In this document: positions 36,505 through 46,332 of the stretch, in pieces
Position numbering within the stretch: position 1 is the stretch's first letter
Layout: every line of letters starts with the position of its first letter
Source of the DNA: Sphingomonas rhizophila
GTDB taxonomy: Bacteria; Pseudomonadota; Alphaproteobacteria; Sphingomonadales; Sphingomonadaceae
DNA: 64,000 nt
Reading direction: 5' to 3'
Assembly: GCF_014396585.1 (NCBI RefSeq)
Contig: NZ_CP060717.1
Coordinates: 2,459,501 to 2,523,500 of the forward strand
Notes under the pieces: generated by a model
The model's input: the letters and a program-made list of their open reading frames with translations, nothing else
Databases searched by the model: none
What the model was told of the DNA's origin: nothing
Translations under genes and position numbers: made by a program

Positions 36505-37684
36505 TGGACGATTCGGCCGCTTCGGCGGCGCCTATGTTCCCGAGATACTCGTCCCCGCGCTCGAGCAGCTCGAGGCGGCGTTTCTCGACGCCCAGGAAGA
36601 CGATGCATTCCGCGTCGAGCTCGACGGGCTGCTGACCACCTATGCCGGAAGGCCGACGCCGCTGACCCGCTGCCGCAACCTGGGCGCGGGACGAGCGCGA
36701 ATCTACCTGAAGCGCGAGGATTTGCTTCACGGCGGCGCGCACAAAACCAACCAGGTCCTAGCCCAGGGACTGCTCGCCAGGCGGATGGGCAAGACGCGGC
36801 TGATCGCCGAAACGGGCGCCGGGCAGCATGGCGTGGCGACGGCACTGGCCGGTGCCCTGTTCGGGCTTCGGACACGGATCTACATGGGCGCCGACGACGT
36901 CGAGCGGCAGCAGCTCAACGTCTTCCGGATGGAGCTGATGGGCGCGGAGGTGGTGCCCGTCACCTCCGGCGGGCGGACGTTGAAGGATGCGGTCAATGAG
37001 GCGCTGCGCGACTGGACCGCCAGCTTTGCCGACACGCACTATCTGCTCGGCACGGTCGCCGGACCTCACCCTTTTCCGCTGATGGTGCGCGAATACCAGC
37101 GCGTCATCGGCAAGGAAGCGCGCGAGCAAATCCTCGACGTCGAGGGGCGCTTGCCCGACGCCGTCATCGCCTGCGTCGGTGGTGGTTCCAACGCGATCGG
37201 CCTGTTCAGCGACTTCGTCGGCGATGGGGGAGTCGAGATCATCGGCGTCGAGGCGGCGGGCAAGGGCCTGTCGGGGCGTGATCATGGCGCGACGCTCCAG
37301 AAAGGGCGGCTCGGCATCCTCCACGGGTGCGAGACCCTCGTGCTCCAGGACGAGGACGGCCAGATCGAGGACACCTGGTCGGTCAGCGCGGGCCTCGATT
37401 ATCCCGCGGTCGGGCCGGAACATGCGCATCTGCAGGACATCGGCCGGGCCCGCTACGTCGGCGTCGAGGATGATGACGCGCTGTCGGCGTTCCAGGCGCT
37501 GGCGCGATCGGAAGGGATCGTCGGTGCGTTCGAAAGCTGCCACGCACTCGCCCACGCGCTGAAGCTGGCGGAAGAACGTGACGACGATCCGATCCTGCTC
37601 GTCAACCTGTCCGGGCGCGGCGACAAGGACGTTGCCCAGGCGCAGCATCTGGTTGGCGGCAAGCGCCTGAAGGCCGTGGCATGA
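36494..37684 (+). CDS. trpB: Tryptophan synthase beta chain
   Basis: The 396-residue PLP enzyme has [16 protein letters not shown] (Schiff-base Lys84), [29 protein letters not shown] (phosphate clamp) and [10 protein letters not shown] near the end. The N-terminus ([24 protein letters not shown]) and many interior stretches match the enterobacterial TrpB1 type, lacking the GIFGGRYVAETLMP form usual in alphaproteobacteria. It converts indole and serine to tryptophan with TrpA. The start ATG was preferred over a GTG two codons earlier. Confidence 0.96.
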   Translation: MKLDGRFGRFGGAYVPEILVPALEQLEAAFLDAQEDDAFRVELDGLLTTYAGRPTPLTRCRNLGAGRARIYLKREDLLHGGAHKTNQVLAQGLLARRMGKTRLIAETGAGQHGVATALAGALFGLRTRIYMGADDVERQQLNVFRMELMGAEVVPVTSGGRTLKDAVNEALRDWTASFADTHYLLGTVAGPHPFPLMVREYQRVIGKEAREQILDVEGRLPDAVIACVGGGSNAIGLFSDFVGDGGVEIIGVEAAGKGLSGRDHGATLQKGRLGILHGCETLVLQDEDGQIEDTWSVSAGLDYPAVGPEHAHLQDIGRARYVGVEDDDALSAFQALARSEGIVGAFESCHALAHALKLAEERDDDPILLVNLSGRGDKDVAQAQHLVGGKRLKAVA

Positions 37685-38514
37685 CCCGCTACGCCGCCAT
37701 GTTCGATCGCTGCCGGGAGGCCGGCGAAGGGGCATTCGGCGCGTTCCTGATGCTTGGCGACCCCGACCTCGATCGAAGCGCGCTGGCGCTCGAGGCGCTG
37801 GTCGCGGGCGGAGCTGACATGCTGGAACTTGGCATCCCGTTTAGTGATCCGGTTGCCGACGGACCGGTCATCCAAGCCGCTGCTGAACGCGCGCTTCGTG
37901 CCGGCGTGCGGGTTGCCGACTGCTTCGACCTCATCGCCGGATTGAGGGCCCGCCACCCGGATATTCCTATCGGCATCCTGACCTACGCCAACATCGCGGT
38001 GGCGCGCGGTCTTGATCAATTCACAGGCGATCTTGCCATTGCGGGGGTCGACAGCCTGCTGGTCGCCGATGTTCCCAGCCTTGAAGCACCGCGCTTTTCC
38101 GCGGCAGCACGGACCGCCGGGCTCGACCTCGTCATGATCGCCGCACCCAACACGCCGGCCTCGGCGCTGGCCCGCATCGCGGAGCTATCGTCAGGCTATA
38201 CCTATTGCGTCGCCCGCGCCGGCGTCACCGGCGCGGACCAGCAACTCGCGCTCGATCATGGCTCGCTCTTCGAAGCGCTCGACCGGGCAGGTGCACCGCC
38301 GCCTGTGCTGGGGTTCGGCATTGCAACGCCAGCCCATGTTCATGAAGCCCTCGCCAGCGGCGCGGCGGGCGTCATTTCCGGTTCCGCCATCGTTAGCCGC
38401 TTGGCGAAGGGAGCGTCGCCGGCCGAGCTCGAAGCCTTCGTTTACGAGATGAAAAATGCGACGCGCGGGACCGTCGCTCACCCTATCCGAATGACTGGTC
38501 AGGCACTCGCCTGA
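37681..38514 (+). CDS. trpA: Tryptophan synthase alpha chain
   Basis: The 277-residue TIM barrel has [33 protein letters not shown] (with catalytic Glu and Asp), [34 protein letters not shown] and GVISGSAIV. It cleaves indole-3-glycerol phosphate and channels indole to TrpB. It overlaps the trpB stop by four bases (ATGA). It is the last gene of the operon; I see no clear terminator after it. Confidence 0.95.
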   Translation: MTRYAAMFDRCREAGEGAFGAFLMLGDPDLDRSALALEALVAGGADMLELGIPFSDPVADGPVIQAAAERALRAGVRVADCFDLIAGLRARHPDIPIGILTYANIAVARGLDQFTGDLAIAGVDSLLVADVPSLEAPRFSAAARTAGLDLVMIAAPNTPASALARIAELSSGYTYCVARAGVTGADQQLALDHGSLFEALDRAGAPPPVLGFGIATPAHVHEALASGAAGVISGSAIVSRLAKGASPAELEAFVYEMKNATRGTVAHPIRMTGQALA

Positions 38515-38634
38515 TCGGGCGCGGTTTGTGTTTTGCAGGCAAAGGGCGCACAAGGGCCACGCTATCAGTCGCTTTGGACGGTCTTTGGTGCTCAGCGGCT
38601 CCTCATTCCTCTCTCTCGCCTCTCCTAGCGTTGG

Positions 38635-38651
38635 CCGCCGATGATCGGCGG
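38635..38651 (+). promoter_or_regulatory. Hairpin in the cold-shock gene leader
   Basis: A perfect CCGCCGA-TGA-TCGGCGG stem ends a few bases before the AGAAGGA ribosome-binding site of the cold-shock gene. A structure here could affect translation with temperature, as in other csp leaders, but this is inference. Nothing else was recognised in the 155 bases after trpA. Confidence 0.35.
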
Positions 38652-38669
38652 TCCAGAAGGAATGACATC

Positions 38670-38876
38670 ATGATTACCGGAACCGTGAAATTCTTTAATG
38701 CCGACAAGGGCTACGGCTTTATCCAGCCGGAGGACGGCACTGGCGACGCCTTCGTTCACATCAGCGCCGTGGAGGCCGCCGGCCTTCGCACGCTCGATCG
38801 CGACCAGCGCGTCCAGTACGAAGTCCAGGACGACGGCCGCGGCCGTTCGAGCGCCGTCAACGTCCAGGTTGCGTAA
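38670..38876 (+). CDS. Cold-shock domain protein
   Basis: The 68-residue protein is a single cold-shock domain with RNP1 KGYGFIQP and RNP2 DAFVHISAV, starting MITGTVKFFNADKG. It binds single-stranded RNA or DNA as an RNA chaperone. AGAAGGA lies ten bases upstream of the chosen ATG. The open frame continues upstream without resemblance to the family. A terminator follows. Confidence 0.94.
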   Translation: MITGTVKFFNADKGYGFIQPEDGTGDAFVHISAVEAAGLRTLDRDQRVQYEVQDDGRGRSSAVNVQVA

Positions 38877-38885
38877 CGTCCGGAC

Positions 38886-38913
38886 GCTCCCCGTCGTAAG
38901 GGCGGGGAGCTTT
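38886..38913 (+). terminator. Terminator after the cold-shock gene
   Basis: GCTCCCCG and CGGGGAGC form a perfect 8-bp stem with a 9-base loop and are followed by TTT, directly after the cold-shock stop and just before the convergent kinase gene. Confidence 0.7.
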
Positions 38914-38917
38914 CGAC

Positions 38918-39913
38918 CTATTTGATCAAATCGCCGGCCAGGACCCTCAGGTCCTTTTCCGGCCTCGCCCCATAGTGCTGGATGACCTCGGCGGCGGCGA
39001 TGGCGCCAAGCCGAAGCGACGTTTCCAGATCGAGCCCGCGGGCAACGCCGGCAAGAAAGCCTGACGCGAACAGGTCGCCCGCGCCGGTCGTATCGACCAG
39101 CCGCTCGATCGGTTCGGCCGGAACGTCGACACGCTCCCCGCCGCGAATGGCGATCGCGCCTTTTTCACTTCGGGTCACGACCAGCGTCGGCACCTTCGCC
39201 GCGAAGGTCGCGACCGCCGCCTCGAAGTCGGACGTGCCGCCCATCTCGCCGATCTCGGCTTCGTTGGCGAACAGGATGTCGATCTTCCCCTCGTCGATCA
39301 GGCGGAGGAAATCGGCGCGATGGCGGCTGATGCAGAAGCTGTCGGACAGCGTGAAGGCAACCTTTCGGCCAGCGCCACGCGCGATCTCGATTGCCGCTTC
39401 CATGGCCGCCCGCGGAACTTCCGGATCCCACAGATAGCCTTCGAGGTAGACGATGGCGGCGTCGGCGACGGCCTCGATGTCGAACGCCTCGCGCGACAGT
39501 TTCTGGGCGGCGCCAAGGAAGGTGTTCATCGTCCGCTGCGCATCGGGCGTGACCAGGATCAGGCAGCGCGCCGTCGCACCGACGTCGCCGCGCGGAGTGA
39601 CCAGAAAATCGATGCCCTGCGACTCGATGTCATGCTTGTAGATATCGCCCAGCTCGTCACTGGCGACCTGCCCGATGAACCCGGTGCGGATGCCGAGTGC
39701 GGCCAAGCCCGCGGCAGTGTTGCCGGCCGATCCGCCGCTGATCTCGCGGCCCGGTCCCATCAGGCCATAAAGCCGCACCGCCTCCGCCTCGTCGATCAGG
39801 CGCATTGATGCCTTGTCGAGGCCCTGTTCGGCCAGGAATGCGTCGTCGGCATTGGCGATCACATCGACGATGGCATTGCCGATCGTCAGCACCTCGAGGC
39901 GGGGGGCGGTCAT
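38918..39913 (-). CDS. PfkB family carbohydrate/adenosine kinase
   Basis: The 331-residue protein opens LEVLTIGNAIVDVIA, has the ribokinase-family Gly pair SGGSAGNTAAGLAALG, and the catalytic signature VDTTGAGDLFASGFLAG with the general-base Asp. Sequence style matches the alphaproteobacterial adenosine-kinase-like group. The phosphate acceptor is not certain. I chose the ATG giving MTAPRLEV over one five codons upstream. Confidence 0.87.
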   Translation of the reverse strand: MTAPRLEVLTIGNAIVDVIANADDAFLAEQGLDKASMRLIDEAEAVRLYGLMGPGREISGGSAGNTAAGLAALGIRTGFIGQVASDELGDIYKHDIESQGIDFLVTPRGDVGATARCLILVTPDAQRTMNTFLGAAQKLSREAFDIEAVADAAIVYLEGYLWDPEVPRAAMEAAIEIARGAGRKVAFTLSDSFCISRHRADFLRLIDEGKIDILFANEAEIGEMGGTSDFEAAVATFAAKVPTLVVTRSEKGAIAIRGGERVDVPAEPIERLVDTTGAGDLFASGFLAGVARGLDLETSLRLGAIAAAEVIQHYGARPEKDLRVLAGDLIK

Positions 39914-40012
39914 GGGGTCATCCTGCAAATCATCGGGAAGGCGGCCCGCCTAGCCGCGCACTCGGTTTGCGGCAAGCTTGCCAGCCACGATCGGCGGCGG
40001 CACAGTCTGTCG

Positions 40013-40360
40013 ATGCGTCGCCTGCTGATCACCCTGCCGCTGTTCGTAGCGGCCTGTACCGCTCCTCGTCCCGTCGTCGAGACGCCCAAGCCCGCTGAAC
40101 AGGTACCGGCGCAGCGTGGGGACCTGATTGGGCTTTCCACCGAAGAAATCGGGGTCCGCTTCGGCCGCCCCGATCTGACCGTGGCGGAAGGCCCTGGAAC
40201 GAAGGTCCAGTACCGGTCGCGGAGCTGCGTCCTCGACCTCTACCTTTACGTCGCGCCCAGCGGGCAGGGGGCGCCGCGCGTGACCCATGTCGATGCAAGG
40301 ACGCCTGCGGGCGACGTCACCGACATCGCGGGCTGCGAAGCGGCGATCGACGCCCGCTAG
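40013..40360 (+). CDS. Small predicted lipoprotein
   Basis: The 115-residue protein has lipoprotein signal MRRLLITLPLFVAAC (Cys15), a Pro-rich stretch, and a compact domain with LIGLSTEEIGVRFGRPDLTVAEGPGTKVQYRSRSCVLDLYLY, resembling small outer-membrane-assembly-type (SmpA-like) folds. Two further cysteines could form a disulfide. The function is unknown. Its stop overlaps the convergent queG stop by four bases. Confidence 0.7.
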   Translation: MRRLLITLPLFVAACTAPRPVVETPKPAEQVPAQRGDLIGLSTEEIGVRFGRPDLTVAEGPGTKVQYRSRSCVLDLYLYVAPSGQGAPRVTHVDARTPAGDVTDIAGCEAAIDAR

Positions 40361-41391
40361 GGGAGGCGTACCATCGCCCAGTGCGCGGCGTCGGCGACCA
40401 CCGGATTCCCACTGCCAAGGTGCGCTTCGACCGCGGGCCGGAGGGCAGCATCGCCGCTGTTGCCAGCGGCAATCAGGCAGTTGCGGATCATCCGGTCGAC
40501 CCCGATCCGCTTGATCGGCGAGCCCGAGAACATTTCCCGGAACGACGCATCGTCGAGCCGGAGGAGGTCGGCGAGCCGCGGTGCGGCCAATTCGGCGCGG
40601 GGCAGGAAGGCCTGATTGGCGCTGGCCGCGTCGGCGAAGCGGTTCCACGGGCACACCGCCAGGCAGTCGTCGCAGCCGTAGATACGGTTGCCGATCGCCT
40701 CGCGAAACTCGACCGGGATCGGGCCGGCATGCTCGATGGTAAGGTAGGAGATGCAGCGCCGGGCATCGAGCTGGCGCGGGGCGACGATGGCGGCAGTAGG
40801 ACAGGCGTCGATGCATCGGGTGCAGCTGCCGCAGTGTTCGACGGCCGGGGCATCGGGAGCAAGGTCGAGCGTCGTGTAGATGATTCCGAGGAAGAACCAG
40901 TTCCCATGGTCGCGGCTCAGCAGGTTGGTATGCTTGCCCTGCCAGCCGATACCGGCCGCCGCGGCAAGCGGCTTTTCCATCACCGGAGCGGTGTCGACGA
41001 ACACCTTGAGCTGGCAGCCTTCACTGTCGGCGAGCCAACGCCCGAGCACCTTCAGCCCCTTCTTGACCGTCTTGTGGTAGTCGCCGCCCTGGGCATAGAC
41101 CGAGACGCGGCCACGCGACCGCTCTTCGGCCAGCGCGAGCGGATCGGTCGGGGGCGCATAGCTCATCGCCAGCGCGATCAGGCTTCGAGCCTCCGGCCAC
41201 AGCCCTTGCGGCGAAGCGCGCTGCTCGGCGCGGTCCTCGATCCAGCCCATCTCGCCGTGATGGCCGGCCGCGATCCATGCGCGCAGGCCCTCGCCGGCAT
41301 GGGGCGCGGCATCGGCGCGCGCGAAGCCGCAGGCGATAAAACCTAGTTCCGCCGCCTTGTCGCGGATGCGCTGTTCGAGCGAGACCGTCAC
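40357..41391 (-). CDS. queG: Epoxyqueuosine reductase
   Basis: The 344-residue protein has two 4Fe-4S motifs, CGSCTRCIDACP and CDDCLAVCPWN, an N-terminal cobalamin-binding half (DYHKTVKKGL, FVDTAPVMEKPLAAAAGIGWQGKHTNLL) and a C-terminal HEAT-like tail. It performs the last step of queuosine synthesis in tRNA. GTG at 41391 has AGGGG seven bases upstream. An in-frame ATG at 41427, overlapping the previous stop, would add 12 Pro/Arg-rich residues and cannot be excluded. Confidence 0.94.
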   Translation of the reverse strand: MTVSLEQRIRDKAAELGFIACGFARADAAPHAGEGLRAWIAAGHHGEMGWIEDRAEQRASPQGLWPEARSLIALAMSYAPPTDPLALAEERSRGRVSVYAQGGDYHKTVKKGLKVLGRWLADSEGCQLKVFVDTAPVMEKPLAAAAGIGWQGKHTNLLSRDHGNWFFLGIIYTTLDLAPDAPAVEHCGSCTRCIDACPTAAIVAPRQLDARRCISYLTIEHAGPIPVEFREAIGNRIYGCDDCLAVCPWNRFADAASANQAFLPRAELAAPRLADLLRLDDASFREMFSGSPIKRIGVDRMIRNCLIAAGNSGDAALRPAVEAHLGSGNPVVADAAHWAMVRLP

Positions 41392-41426
41392 GCCCGCGCC
41401 CCTAGCAGGCGCAGGCCGGCGCGGCA

Positions 41427-42167
41427 TCAGTTGATCGCGGCGCGCGCGGCTTCTTCCAGCTGTTTCATCAGCGCCCGGTGCGGGAACGGCCCGTGGCTGA
41501 TGCGCGCGATTCCGGCGGCAATCCATTCCGACTTCGGCGGCGCGCCGGGAAAGGCGATCGCGTTGAGCGGCAACGGCACCTCGCGCACGACGCGCTCGAT
41601 GTGGCGCGGGTCCGCGATACGCGGGACGAAGAAGCCGCTGGCCCCGGCGTCGGCGAAGGCCTTGCCGCGCTCGATCACCTGGTCGAACAGCGCGTCGTCG
41701 TGGGTGTCGTTCTTGATCAGCAAGTCGGTGCGCGCGTTGATGAAGAACTGGTCGCCCACTGCCTCGCGAATGGCGCGGATACGCTCTACCTGCCGGTCCA
41801 GCGGATGGATGCCTTCGCCTCCGACGACCTGGTCCTCGAAGTTGCAGCCGACCGCACCGGTTTCGGCGAGCCTCGCGACATTGCCGGCGCCTTCGGCGGG
41901 ACCGGTGGAGTAGGCACCCTCGAAATCGACGGAAAGCGGCAGGTCGACCGCCGCCATGATCCGCCGCGCATTGTCGAAGACGTGTTCGAGGGGGACGTTG
42001 TGCGCGTCGCCATAGCCGCTGGCGTCGCCGACCGGGTGGCTGCCGGTGGCCAGCGCCTTCGCCCCGGCCGCGGCCACGGCAACGGCGCTGCCCGGGTCCC
42101 AGATATTGTACAGGACGATCGGATCGCCCGGCACATGGAGCGCGGCGAATTCCTCGAACTTGCTCAT
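41427..42167 (-). CDS. Isocitrate lyase/PEP mutase family protein
   Basis: The 246-residue TIM-barrel protein has LYNIWDPGSAVAVAAAGAKALATGSHPV, LPLSVDFEGAYS, AVGCNFEDQVVGGEG and FFINARTDLL, matching the PEP-mutase-like branch of the isocitrate lyase family. The key Cys of true isocitrate lyases is not evident. The substrate is unknown; it could be a carbon-phosphorus or carbon-carbon lyase. It precedes queG on the same strand. Confidence 0.85.
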   Translation of the reverse strand: MSKFEEFAALHVPGDPIVLYNIWDPGSAVAVAAAGAKALATGSHPVGDASGYGDAHNVPLEHVFDNARRIMAAVDLPLSVDFEGAYSTGPAEGAGNVARLAETGAVGCNFEDQVVGGEGIHPLDRQVERIRAIREAVGDQFFINARTDLLIKNDTHDDALFDQVIERGKAFADAGASGFFVPRIADPRHIERVVREVPLPLNAIAFPGAPPKSEWIAAGIARISHGPFPHRALMKQLEEAARAAIN

Positions 42168-42186
42168 TGCCGTGCGCTCCCGTGCC

Positions 42187-42993
42187 TTAGTGAACGAATC
42201 TCGCGACCACGTCGCGATAGCTGCGGCTGACCTTCACCTGCGCACCGCTGTCCAGCACCAGGAAACATTCGCCGTTGGTGTGCGGCTTGACCTGCTTGAC
42301 CAGGTCGAGGTTGACGATGGTCGAGCGGTGAACGCGCTGGAAGCGGCGCGGGTCGAGCCGCTTTTCCAGGTCCTTCATCGTTTCGCGAAGGATCAGCGTG
42401 TTGTCGCCGGTCTGGATGCACATGTAATCGCCGGCGGCGTCGATCCGCTCGATCGTGTCGACATCGACGCGGAAAATCTGGCCCTGGTCGCGGATGTTGA
42501 TCATCTTTTCGAAGCGGCTGGAGGCGGGTCCCTCGCCGGCGCTTTCACCAGCCAGCGTCTCGGCTGCCTCGGGCGCATGCTCGACCAGCGCTTCCTTCAG
42601 CCGCTCGGCCTCCTCGACGCCTCGCTTCTCGGCCAGGCGCTGGCGGACCCGGTCGAGCGTCCCCGCGAGCCGGTCCTCGTCGACCGGCTTCATGAGGTAA
42701 TCGACCGCCTGCGCCTCGAACGCGCGAAGCGCATGGTCGCCGAAGGCGGTGACGAACACGAACAGGGGGGGCTCGACCTCCATCAGGCCCTGAACGACCG
42801 AGAATCCGTCGAAGCCCGGCATCTGGATGTCGAGGAACACGAGGTCCGGCTTGTGGGTCTTGATCGCGCGGATTGCCTCGCGGCCGTTGGCGGCGGTGGC
42901 GACCACCTCGACGTCCTCGTGGGCCTCCAGCCGAAGCATCAGGCCCTGGGTCGCCAGCGGCTCGTCGTCGACGAGGATGGTACGAATGGTCAT
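42187..42993 (-). CDS. LytTR-type response regulator
   Basis: The 268-residue protein has a receiver domain (ILVDDEP at the N-terminus, phospho-acceptor Asp55 in VFLDIQMPG, Lys in DYLMKPVD) and a C-terminal LytTR DNA-binding domain (MINIRDQGQIFRVDVDTIERIDAAGDYMCI, RFQRVHRSTIVNLDLVKQV). It should bind direct repeats in promoters when phosphorylated by the kinase encoded just upstream. A TTG one codon earlier is also possible as start. No target sites could be assigned. Confidence 0.92.
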   Translation of the reverse strand: MTIRTILVDDEPLATQGLMLRLEAHEDVEVVATAANGREAIRAIKTHKPDLVFLDIQMPGFDGFSVVQGLMEVEPPLFVFVTAFGDHALRAFEAQAVDYLMKPVDEDRLAGTLDRVRQRLAEKRGVEEAERLKEALVEHAPEAAETLAGESAGEGPASSRFEKMINIRDQGQIFRVDVDTIERIDAAGDYMCIQTGDNTLILRETMKDLEKRLDPRRFQRVHRSTIVNLDLVKQVKPHTNGECFLVLDSGAQVKVSRSYRDVVARFVH

Positions 42994-42996
42994 CAA

Positions 42997-44199
42997 TTAT
43001 CCCTTGCTGTCCGCATCGAGCGGAATTTCGATAATAACGCTGAATCCCCCATGTTCGTTCGCCCGCGTCGAAAAGCCGTGTGCCGGGCCATAGGCCTGGT
43101 TCAGGCGATCCTGGATGTTGGGCAGCCCCACCCCTGTCGACTGGGCCGACACCAACCCGGCGCCCCCGCCCGGTCCGCTATCGGCGACTTCGATCCTCAC
43201 CGCGCGTCCTTCCCGCGTGGCATTAATCCAGATATCCGCCCCCTGTTCCGACGGCGTCACCGCATATTTGATGGCATTTTCGACCAGCGGCTGAAGCAAC
43301 AGCGAGGGCAGGCGGGCGCCGATCGTCTCTGCATCGATCCGGAAATGGGGCCTCAGGCGGTCCTCGAAACGCATCTTCTCGATCTCGAGGTACAGCTTCA
43401 GCGTCTCCACTTCCTGCGCGAGCGTGACCTGCGCGGTCGGTTCGTTGGCGAGCGTGTAGCGGAGGAACGAGGAAAGCCGCGCCAGCATCGCGTTGGCGCG
43501 CTCGGTCTGTTTCAGGAGGACGAGAGTGGAGATGCTGTTCAGCGTGTTGAACAGGAAGTGCGGATTGAGCTGGTAGCGGAGCATCGCCAATTGCGCGCTC
43601 GACGCTTGGCTCTCGAGGCGGGCGCGCTGGTCGATCTCTTCCTCGAGAAGCAGGTAATAGTTGATCCCATAATAGAGCGCCGACCATGCCGCGAGCAGCG
43701 AGAAATCGAGGATGATCGCGCCGAAGAATTCCACCCCGGCCGGTCGGGCGTCGGGCTTCAGGAACGTAGCGTAGCTCCACGTCTCGATGAACGAGAAAGC
43801 CGAGGAGGCAAGAGCGACTGTGCCGAGGCTGATGACCGCGGTCCACAGCGCCCGCATCACGATCAGGCGCCGGTAAAGCGAGGCCATCAGCAGCGTCAGC
43901 GAATAGCCGGTCGCCGTCAGCAGCAATGTGTGAACGATGAACATGACGCCCATCGAATTGGCCAGGCCGGACAGCGACCGCAGGAAGAAATAGCCCGCCC
44001 AGCCGAACGACTGGAGCACCCAGAAAGCGCGATTCTTGTCGTCGAAGAAGGGGCGGTCGAGGCCGACGCCTTCCAAGATCGGCTTGGCCGGTCCCTGCGG
44101 CTTCGACAGGATCGGGCGCTTGTCCGCCGCCGTCACCGCCGGCGCTTCGATCGGCGGCAGGGCGTCGTCGCCGGACAGGCGTGCGCCTTCAGTGGCCAC
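42997..44199 (-). CDS. LytS/AlgZ-type sensor histidine kinase
   Basis: The 400-residue protein has a Pro-rich N-terminus, four or so transmembrane helices (about residues 60-200), and a His_kinase domain with the phospho-acceptor box AMLRYQLNPHFLFNTLNSIS. The ATPase has PSLLLQPLVENAIKYAV (N box) and DSGPGGG...GVGLPNIQDRL (G boxes). The stop adjoins the response-regulator start, so the two form a pair. The signal is unknown. It is divergent from the M1 peptidase gene. Confidence 0.9.
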   Translation of the reverse strand: MATEGARLSGDDALPPIEAPAVTAADKRPILSKPQGPAKPILEGVGLDRPFFDDKNRAFWVLQSFGWAGYFFLRSLSGLANSMGVMFIVHTLLLTATGYSLTLLMASLYRRLIVMRALWTAVISLGTVALASSAFSFIETWSYATFLKPDARPAGVEFFGAIILDFSLLAAWSALYYGINYYLLLEEEIDQRARLESQASSAQLAMLRYQLNPHFLFNTLNSISTLVLLKQTERANAMLARLSSFLRYTLANEPTAQVTLAQEVETLKLYLEIEKMRFEDRLRPHFRIDAETIGARLPSLLLQPLVENAIKYAVTPSEQGADIWINATREGRAVRIEVADSGPGGGAGLVSAQSTGVGLPNIQDRLNQAYGPAHGFSTRANEHGGFSVIIEIPLDADSKG

Positions 44200-44328
44200 G
44201 GTCGATGCTTCGGCTGGTCATTGCGGGTGAATATAGGGAGGTGGTCGCGCTAGGCCTAGTCCGATCGCCTCGCCCGCTTTGCGCATCGCTGTCGCCGGGG
44301 CTAGGACGGGCCCGAAGAGGAGTGTTTG

Positions 44329-46241
44329 ATGGCAATTCGTTCGCTGATGGCCGCCGCGGCCCTGTTGCTTTCCGCCTGTCAGCAGGCCAGCGACACCGCT
44401 TCACCGCCGACGACTGCGTCGGCCGCCACCGTCGCGCCCATCCTCGATACGCCCGATGCGGCAGACGTTCATAGCTATGCAAAACCGCTGGAAGCGCGGG
44501 TAACCCACGTCGCGCTCGACCTGACGGTCGATTTCGCGGCCAAGCGCCTTGGCGGCACCGCGACGCTTGACGTTCTCGCCAAGCCGGGCGCGAAAAGCAT
44601 CATCCTCGACGACAAGGGCTTCGAAATTGCCAAGGTCGCCGACCAGGACGGCAAGCCGCTGCCCTACAAGGTCGGCGCATCCGACGAAAATCTTGGCGCG
44701 CCTCTGGAAATTCAGCTGAACGGCGCAAAGAAAGTCGTCATTACCTATAAGTCGGCTCCCGACGCGGGCGCGCTGCAGTGGCTGTCGCCCGAACAGACCG
44801 CGGGAAGAAGCACCCCTATCTCTTCAGCCAGGGCCAGGCGATCGAGAATCGCAGCTGGATCCCGACGCAGGACTCCCCCGGCATTCGCCAAAGCTGGGAA
44901 GCCGTCATTCACGTTCCGAGTCCGCTGACCGCGGTGATGTCGGCGCCCAACGGCGGAATGCCGACGGCGGAAGGCAAGATGCGGGCCTTCAGCTTCCGGA
45001 TGGACAATCCGGTCGCGCCCTACCTGATCGCCATCGCGGTGGGTGACCTCGCCTTCCGCCCGCTCGGACCGCGTACCGGCGTGTGGACCGAACCATCGAT
45101 GCTCGATGCCGCCGCCAAGGAGCTCGAGGACACCGAAAAGATGGTGAGCGCCGCCGAGGCGCTCTACGGACCCTACCGCTGGGGCCGCTACGACATGATC
45201 GTTCTGCCGCCGTCCTTCCCGTTCGGCGGGATGGAAAATCCGACCCTGACCTTCCTGACACCGACCTTCATTGCCGGCGACAAGAGCCTGGTCAGCCTGA
45301 TCGCTCACGAACTGGCGCACAGCTGGTCGGGCAACCTCGCAACCAATGCGACATGGAATGATTTCTGGCTCAACGAGGGAATGACGACCTACGCCGAGCG
45401 GCGGATCATCGAATCGATCTACGGCCCGAAGGTCGCCAAGCAACAAGTGGCGCTGGGCATCACCGCCATGAACGACGCGGTGACCGAAGCCGGCGGAGCG
45501 GCGTCGCTCGACAGCCGCCTGCACCTCGACCTCAAGGGCCGGCATCCCGACGATGGCCTGACCGACATTGCCTATGAAAAAGGAGCGGCGTTCCTGCGCA
45601 TGCTCGAAGCGACCGCGGGGCGCGGAAAGTTCGATGCCTACCTCAAGGGTTGGTTCGAACGGCACAGCTTCCAGCCGGTCACCTCGGCGATGTTCCTGGC
45701 CGACCTTCGCCAGCATTTGATCAAGGGCGACAAGGCGCTCGAGGATCGCATGCAGCTCGACCAGTGGGTCTACCAGCCGGGCATCCCCGCCAATAGCGTC
45801 CCGGCCGATCCGCAAGCCTTCGCCGACGTCGACCAGGCAGTGAAGACGTTCACCGCGGGCGGAAGGGCGGACAGCGCGAAGTGGAACGGCTGGACCACCG
45901 ACGAGCGGCTCCGCTTCCTCGATTCCATCTCGCCGAAGCAGCCGACCGAGCGCATGGCCGAACTCGACCGGGCCTTCGGCCTCAATGCCGTTCGCAACAA
46001 CGAGGTGAAGTTCGCCTGGCTGACCATGGTCGTCGCCAATCGCTACGATCCGGGCATTCCGGCGCTCGAAGCGTTCCTCGGTTCGATCGGCCGCGGCAAG
46101 TTCGTCCGGCCGCTCTACACGTCGCTTTATTCCGATGCGTCATGGGGCAGGCCGATCGCGCAGCGTGTCTACGCCCGGTCGAAGTCGCTTTATCACCCGG
46201 TCGTGGGCCGCGACGTCGACAAGATCATGGCCGGGAAATAA
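44329..46241 (+). CDS. M1 family aminopeptidase, predicted lipoprotein (frameshifted)
   Basis: A lipoprotein signal (MAIRSLMAAAALLLSACQQ, lipobox LSAC) leads an N-terminal beta domain. The catalytic part has GGMENPTLTFLTP, the zinc site HELAHSWSGN and the distal ligand in WLNEGMTTYAE, followed by a helical C-terminal domain resembling leukotriene-A4-hydrolase-type enzymes. The frame breaks at GCGGGAAG (about 44801-44806); one added base restores ...SPEQTAGKKHPYLFSQGQA. With repair it is about 637 residues. GAAGAGGAG is the ribosome-binding site. Confidence 0.85.
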
Positions 46242-46332
46242 CCGCGATTAAGCGCAGGTAGCCGGTCAGCTTTAACTGCGCATAAACGCTCTTCGTCTAT
46301 CCGGTCCGCTAGTTTCCAGCGAGTGGACCTGA

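Noticed and set aside
38526..38669. N-terminal extension of the cold-shock protein
   Set aside because: The 48 extra residues have no similarity to cold-shock proteins, and the ribosome-binding site precedes the internal ATG at 38670.
42046..44253. 735-codon plus-strand frame across the two-component genes
   Set aside because: It is antisense to the LytTR regulator, kinase and part of the PEP-mutase-like gene, all of which have clear domains. It has no recognisable motif of its own.
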